The notes beneath the pieces are model-generated. The model saw only the letters and a program-made list of their open reading frames with translations. It did no database searches and was not told the DNA's origin. A DNA stretch of 64,000 nucleotides from Sipunculus nudus (taxonomy: Eukaryota > Annelida > Sipuncula > Golfingiida > Sipunculidae), in the NCBI GenBank assembly GCA_026874595.1, contig CM049309.1:11646576-11710575 (forward strand). The letters run 5' to 3'. Each line of letters starts with the position of its first letter. Positions within the stretch are counted from its first letter, which is position 1. Shown one piece after another: positions 57,599 to 64,000 of this stretch. A program made the position numbers and the translations under genes.

Positions 57599-58650
57599 TT
57601 GTCATTTTTTTTTTTTTTTGCTTCGCGTCAGTTCTTTGCAATATTTGAAAAGTCGCCATGCAACTACACTTGCATGGTCACTTTTCATGTCGCCGTGATG
57701 CAAGCAGATTTGAACGTACAGTTAGAACAAAAGAATATACGTCGTATGTGGTACAATGATATTTTATACAGGAACACTGTAGAACAGAAGAGTTTGCCAG
57801 AAGAGATCTTGGATATTATACATTAATCGAGAAGACAGATACTATTATAGTGATGAACGGTTTGCATTTCTGAGAGATAGTGATAAATTAGAATCAGATA
57901 AATGTAATAATCTATCCGCTCAATAATATATATAGGTTGAACAATAGTCTCGATGGAACTCCAGTAATGAGATCTTTAATAGTAAGAAAGCTCAATATTT
58001 ACTTGTAAAACTGATCGAGAGTTTTCAGTTCATATTGGTAAAGAGTTAACTTACAATGAAAGCATTTAATTGTAAAATAATTCGACAGAATTAACAAATT
58101 ACAATCGGAGTTACAAAATGCACATTTATTGATCAACATACAGCTTGATGTTCTTTTTATGATCTATTTCAATAGTCATTGCATGCATTCTGATATACAA
58201 CTGGTAGGGGAGTATTTTCGTGGATGGATACCTGTAACTACTACAACCTGTTGATCAATACTGCATGAAGCAATGTAGAATGAAAACAAATGCCTACATC
58301 TTATTAGTTAACATGCGCCTTCCTTATCTGTATAGAACTCACAACACATCATAACCTTTGTGTTTAATTGTATTCTATTAAAATTAGGTCCAGTCTTCTT
58401 GATTAAAAAACGCCTTCATGTATTAATATTCACCCATACCCCCGAACACTGCTAAATCCAATTACGTTAAAAAATCAGTATAAAGATACAAATTCTGTTT
58501 ACCACTTACTACTGTAGTGAACATAATTACCGTGTTTTCCTCACCAAGTCTTTGAAATACTATGAAAACTGCAGACGTCTGATACATATTCGAGGAATTT
58601 AAACTTATTTCAGACACTATAATACATACCAAATAACATGGCACAATACC

Positions 58651-60534
58651 TGAGACCAGAAAATTGAAGCGTCGGGAACTGAAACGTGATACAGCACCTT
58701 CGAACTGGGATTTCTTTTCCAGGATGGGTCTGAGTTGATGTGTGCAAAATTTTAGCCCGCATGATAGTTCAACCCGTGTGCATATATTTGGCCCATACCA
58801 GGCTTACCCCAAGATAATATCACTTAAACAACACCACTAAGGATTAAACAATACGATAAACAAATCTGAGTCTTGAGTCGCATTAGAATGCTTACCAGCC
58901 TGCCTCGCGCTTCGCTTAAGGATGCATTTCACAATGAAGTAACTTATTAAATTGTTTCTCAAAAAACATATTCACAATGCAAGAGATTTCTAGACCGGGG
59001 AAAACAACTTCAGGAGGCGTGAACTTGCATTGCTCTGAAAAATGTCGTTTGTCCTTATTTGATGTCGCGTTTTGGCTGTTCCAACTATAGATTTTTAACA
59101 AGACTTGGCAGGTTACTTCAATGATATATTGAAAATTACTGTGGCAGTTATAGCTAGAAAAGTAGCTAGACATTGCTCGCTCAGTTGCTCCGCTATATTT
59201 TTGTCGTAAATTAAATGTTGCTAGTTCAGTGTTCAATTAAATATTTGTTTATTGACTTAAGATAGTATGAATATGGCATCACATGTTGAAACTTTATATA
59301 TGATGATATAACAATGTTTTAAATATGAGATAGCCGAGACATTGATAAAAAAAAGAGCTAGAGCAGTATCTTAGGAAATTGGGTATCTTTACAATGCCTT
59401 CCAAGGCGAAGGATTGGTTTACTTCGATAGTTTTCACTTGCGAAACATTGATACCTTTGCACAAGATGGAAAATTGCGCACTGGACCTGGCTGTTCTACG
59501 CAGGTAGTAATAAGGACACGAGGGCACATGAAATAAGTATTCGAATGCCCTAGTTAGTGAGCTGAGGGAACTTAAGGAGGTGTTCGAAGTGACGTTTTCA
59601 ACTGGCCTGATCTATCCAGAGGAAAGTCTCTATATCTCTGGAGAAACGTCTCACGCGTTCAGAGACCCTGACCTATATTATTCATGGGACTTAAGCATCA
59701 TTATTTCTTCATAGACCAGTGATTTCTCTTTGGCATGATGTAGGTTCGTTGTCTGTGAGTGTTTAAAAGGTAAATCTCGACGGATCTTGAGCGATTTCTT
59801 CTATTGTCGTAACTATACTATAGATAAAACCAGGTTGTTCTGAAAAAGGCGGATAGAAACCTGCATATTCAAAAGTTGTACACTGTGCAATGGAATGCGG
59901 ACACAGCCATACATATTCAAGGTACACCTAACTGTATTTATGTAAAAATCAATAAAGATATGAACAAAAAGAACATGGCCAAAAAAAATTCAAAACACTA
60001 CGTAAAACAGTGGTTTGTTAATCTCAAGCAAAGTGATGATACATATTAATTCAACAATATGCAAAGGTCCCCATTTCTAAATACGATTAATTAATAGCAA
60101 AATATCTTACCTCAACTTGTGATTCCTGCAACCTGTGTAGAAACTGGAAACTTTGATCCACGAGGTCGAATAACAACTGCAACTGCTATGCAGTGCTGGA
60201 TTGTGAGTAAACTGAATTACAATTCTAAATAATTGGGACTATCTTTCACTTTTTCAGGTCTTTTTCGTTTGTCACAAAACCAATGCATGTTTACCGAACA
60301 TTTTATCCTACCAGCATTAAATCCCGAATGCTCAGATAAGAACCACAGAGATACTATCACATAAAACGAAAACGATCTTATCGCAATCACAGGTTTGCAA
60401 TTGTATACAGCATGAAGTTTTAATTACAGATTAATCTTTCCTGTATATAATTCAGGGTGCTTGAGTGGAGTTGTGTTGAATATAATGCTATCTTTATAAA
60501 ACATACTTATGTATTAAAATGCAACTAGATATCT
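58651..60534. other. Intergenic, nothing recognised
   Basis: Minus-strand frames at 59236..58916 and 59527..59294 are unrecognised and lack supporting splice sites. Confidence 0.4.
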
Positions 60535-60700
60535 GCATTTAAAAGAATGCCAGCCTCCGCCATGTTTTTGCTTTCACTTATTCGGCCCATATTTCCAGGT
60601 TCATTTGTGCACAAACAACTGCATTCCTTAAGTATTCCTTAATGACGTTCCTAAATCCGGGCCATTTGCCGGATCGGCACCAAATCTAACCGGTTAGAAC
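60535..60700 (+). repeat. Dispersed repeat, copy C, first half only
   Basis: AGAATGCCAGCCTCCGCCATG, CCATATTTCCAGGTTCATT, GACGTTCCTAAATCCGG and GCCGGATCGGCACCAAATC match copies A and B. The second half is absent. Confidence 0.7.
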
Positions 60701-62640
60701 TCAAAACCTCAGTACTTTCTTTTTCATCTTAATATATTCCAATGCATAATCAAATATTATAATTGTTTGTTTATAGGTTTTGCAACATGGATATATGATT
60801 TTGACACATATTATGACACATTACTGAAATTTAAAGTGGACAGGGAACTTTCTAAATCCTGTGTTATGGTACAGCGGTCACATGATCCCGTGGACTAAAG
60901 TCATAGTTGCTGCAATCTCGCGGCGGATTTCATGACGAGATAAAACTCAAAACAAAATTTCTACGTGTTAAAGTTATATAAAGCCCATTTCTCAGTTTGA
61001 AGATTGTGACCAAATGTGATTGTGACCAAGTGTGATTGCGGATTGTCGCTACGAGGATATATTACGACTGGCTTCTTATCTAGAATGGCGAATTATTGTG
61101 GTATGCCCAAGATGTGCTCACAATAATCAAATAAAAACATCCGGGCTATCCATGCACAAAATACCACTGATCCCGTCACCACAAAACCAACATCCTGGTG
61201 TAAAACGGCAGTGAAAGTGCAAGTTTTGTACCAAGAGCGATATATCACATCCTTAATCTCAAGTCAATGAAAAAATAGCACAGGGTATAAGTTATATTAG
61301 TAACTAAATTACCTATATTACTTAATTACTAATTACTACATACCTATATAGTATATAGTAACGTTGGGATTTTTTTTCATAAATGATTTGAATTTAGGAC
61401 AAACTCATAATGACTGAGTATTAAAGAACAGCTGTCTCATGTTGTCGTCGCATGTAAATAGCGGATATAATATTCACAATATTTAAATTACCTTGTAGTT
61501 AAGGCTGTGACACACGTATAGTGTATTAACCATCATAATTTTCGGGACTCAATTGCCAAAACCACGCCCACTGGAGTCCGTTGGACACTCCGAATACCTA
61601 AAGCCAAAATCGTCATCGGCAAGACTAATATTGTGCCCAAAGTAAAGTTTTTGAAAATCATTCATTTGTTCTAGATTTACCGCGAACAGATTCAGAACTG
61701 AGATAAAGTCAAGGATCAGCTATGAGGTCTACAGCTGTGGAAATTAGGTCAAGGTAGGAATAAGTAGCATATATATATATGTGTGTGTGTGTGTGTGTAA
61801 GAACACATAAATATACCATTTTCCGCGTTGCAATTAATTTTTATTTCACGTACACCCCCTGCTAAGCACTCTTGCGATGACAGGATGCGTGATATGCACA
61901 GCAGGTTTCTCCGGGAGGGGTTGGTGGTGGAATTGCTTGTTTACCCCAGGGTGGGCTGGTCTATAAATCAAAACCTGTGTAAAAGTCTTGGTGTAATCAG
62001 GACTTATAAGAAGCGTTTGTAACCTCGAAATAATTTCCTGATTTTTTTTATTGTAGTGGTATTGCCGACATTATTTTAATAATGGCTTAGCTAAGTACAA
62101 TGTGCATCTGCCATTCCAGTTTCGGATTACGTGACAGGTCGATGAAACGCGATTATCCAGGCGTCAACTAGGCTCGGGTCCTGGGTTTGTAATTTTCCCC
62201 TTTGTGCTGGGTCATACCACCAAGGTAAACCCCGATGGGTCCACCCGTATGTGAGTGAAACAAGACTGTTTAGCCCATCAGGCCTTCAGAGCGCTCACCC
62301 TGTGTGGGACCGAACGTGAAAATTCTCACCGCTCCTTGGCTTTCACTCCTTTAATTGCTCCCTTCCTAGACCACAGGAATGTTTTTCTGATGCTCGATTA
62401 TGGATGCCCGAGCGTCGGCGCGACCCTCTGCCAGAAGGACCCTGAAGATTAATCACTGGCCATTATAATGATATGAATGACGTAAAATACTAAAAGATTT
62501 GGATAACTTTACATAACCTTAGATCTAAAGATAACAGGTATACATCCAGACAAACCAACAAAGATAAGATTTCTTTATTGCCTCTGACAGGAGAATATGC
62601 GTTGTTGTGACGTAGATTTGCTGAAATTCTTACTTCTTAC
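60701..62640. other. Intergenic, nothing firmly recognised
   Basis: A short TA/TG compound run lies at 61771..61799. The passage 62140..62250 has SINE-like wording (GGGTCATACCACCAAGG) but no promoter boxes that I can fix. Confidence 0.4.
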
Positions 62641-62780
62641 CCAAGGGGCGGTAAAATGCTCGGCCTTCTCCGCTGGAGACCCGGGTTCGATCCCAGTGGG
62701 ATGTGGTGGCCAGTCCAAGGTTGGTGGTTCTTTCCGGGCTCTCCGACTTCCTCCACCTCTCTCACTACGAGAGAGTATCT
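62641..62780 (+). mobile_element. tRNA-derived SINE fragment
   Basis: GGGCGGTAAAATGCTCGGCC resembles a decayed A box region, and GGTTCGATCC at 62684..62693 is a perfect B box. GTGGTGGCCAGTCC and a TCCGACTTCCTCCAC stretch follow, as in invertebrate tRNA-SINE cores. It cannot fold as a functional tRNA. Confidence 0.7.
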
Positions 62781-63247
62781 TCTTTTTTCGCCTTAAATAT
62801 CTAACTGTATACCGACTCAATCTGTCAAACTTTGTCTTTGCTTAGGGAGTCGGTACGGCTCGAGCGCAGACTTTCAGTCAAGAATATCACTAGTACAAAT
62901 CATATTTGAGTGTAACTGTTAATTAAAAAATAATTATTATTATTGAATAATTTATTAAATATAATTTTAACCAAAGATAATAACAATATAACCTTAAAAT
63001 GATCTTATAAAAATAATTTAAGTCAAATAAATGATTATTAGAATGATATTATAAAATATATTCATGAATATATTTCGAAAGTATTTGCATTTGTATTCAA
63101 ATGTTTCAGTTTTTATCTGTATTCGTATGCGTATTCATGGAATTATTGAGTATTAGCATTCATATTCAAATACATTTGTAATGTATCCGACCCATGTCTG
63201 ATCTTGAGTCACCAAAGCACCAATCAACACTGAATATTTTATGTTAA
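62781..63247. other. AT-rich, nothing recognised
   Basis: Includes TTATTAAAT-type low complexity and repeated TATTCGTATTCA-like words at 63060..63180. Confidence 0.5.
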
Positions 63248-63840
63248 TGAGGACTAGGGATGTAACGATGTATTAGCTCCAAATACGATACTTACCGCGA
63301 AACTTCACTCACGATACGTGACACAGTACATTACTTACCACGATACTTCAATCACGATACATCACACAATACAATACTTACCCGATACTTCATTCACGGT
63401 GGTCAGACAACACGATTCTTATCGCGATACTTCAATCACAATACGTCACATAATACGATACTGACCACGATACTTTACTCACGATACGATACACGATACT
63501 ATGCGTAGAAAAAGTATTAGAGTTAATTCAGATTTCAAGTCATTGCTCTTCTTTATTCAAGCTGGAAAGGCCGCTGACTGTACCCTCCAGAATATGTGGA
63601 TGATGATTGGTTTGATCGGGCGGCTGTTAGCCAATCAGATGCCAATTTACTGATTTCTGATAAATGCAGTTTCGAATTACTTCCGCTGGACTGCTAGCTA
63701 TAATAAATTGCCGGAGGTCGATGGAATCTCAGACTTTTCAGATTGATGGTATCGTGTTGATACAAGTACATCTCGCCATACCTATACGATATTTTCCTTT
63801 GTATCGCGATGTATCGGTTCACCGGTGATTCGTTACTCAT
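63248..63840. mobile_element. CGATAC-rich hAT-like non-autonomous element
   Basis: Starts AGGGATGTAACGATGTATTA, a form common at hAT ends, and closes with TGTATCGCGATGTATCGG and GATTCGTTAC. In between, ACGATACTTCA.TCACGATAC recurs about every 55 bp four to five times (63290..63500). The right end is only approximate. Confidence 0.6.
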
Positions 63841-64000
63841 GAAACTTTAATCTTCTGTAGAATCGTTAGAATTAACCTACTCTGTAAAATACTTGAATAT
63901 ACTGAAAACCTGCTATTGAGATTTTTATGTAATTTGTTATCATATCCGTTGGCTCATCCTGTGCTGTAATGCTATTCAAGTGAACGTGGGCCAATATGAG
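63841..64000. other. Window end, nothing recognised
   Basis: No supported feature. Confidence 0.5.

Larger units (their letters stand above)
55525..58650. repeat. Segmental duplication, copy 2, interrupted
   Basis: Same passages as 51160..51960, but the order is broken between about 55845 and 57755 by other sequence, including Helentron-like copy B. The insert therefore postdates the duplication. A C run of about 21 lies at 55629..55649. Confidence 0.7.

Noticed and set aside
56131-57604. GTCATT on both sides of copy B as a target-site duplication
   Set aside because: Copy A shows no such flanks and Helentron-type elements do not make duplications; probably chance.
62641-62780. Functional tRNA gene
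   Set aside because: A perfect B box is present, but the acceptor and anticodon arms do not pair; it fits a SINE.

Overview
The window is animal nuclear DNA, most likely from a marine mollusc and probably a bivalve. The reasons are: genes split by GT-AG introns, AATAAA signals, AT-rich sequence with at least 16 long (TA)n arrays, a tRNA-derived SINE, and several repeat families with terminal hairpins around ~280-290 bp tandem units (the build of Helentron-associated elements reported from bivalves). No species can be named from sequence alone, and nothing here is prokaryotic.

The main genic content is a small family of TMEM151-like membrane proteins. Gene 1 (+, 1538..5813) and gene 3 (-, 31205..25189) can each be assembled from four phase-0 exons. 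Exons 2, 3 and 4 are 157, 40 and 63 codons in both, giving proteins of about 336 and 340 aa. Both have an N-terminal tail with a PPSY motif and a PTAP/PSAP motif exactly 17 residues apart, two adjacent membrane spans, a conserved CYHNETR...VEVVTHRE...RDVSE region, and a Cys-rich third span near the C-terminus. Gene 2 (+, 9365..16584) is a decayed paralogue: a frameshift with early stops in exon 1, a shifted reading frame through the CYH motif in exon 2, a 1-kb tandem duplication that left a 60-bp copy of the start of exon 2, and an exon 4 split by a ~2.7 kb insertion carrying a ~156-bp satellite. Locus 4 (+, 41492..41930) is an isolated, broken exon 4 holding a MITE-like insertion.

The other credible coding segment is a 147-aa ORF on the minus strand (49375..48932). 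It looks like an OTU-type cysteine protease domain in which Ser occupies the catalytic Cys position.

The rest is repeats, listed by region: a GC-rich minisatellite (541..735); a repeat found three times with CCTCCGCCA/TGGCGGAG ends (3535, 18295, 60535); a GGCC-ended MITE in two inverted copies (17294, 21015), the second abutting a GC-rich element with 17-bp perfect inverted ends (21360..22415); a foldback (23271..23621); three Helentron-like elements with tandem cores (29488..30676, 35487..37209, 56137..57598); a CpG-rich inverted-repeat element enclosing one of them (35166..37513); a candidate LTR (44063..44713); a perfect 144-bp tandem duplication (47072..47359); a dispersed segmental duplication (51160.. 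and 55525..58650); a SINE (62641..62780); and a CGATAC-rich element (63248..63840). Splice sites and families were read by eye; no alignment or database search was possible.
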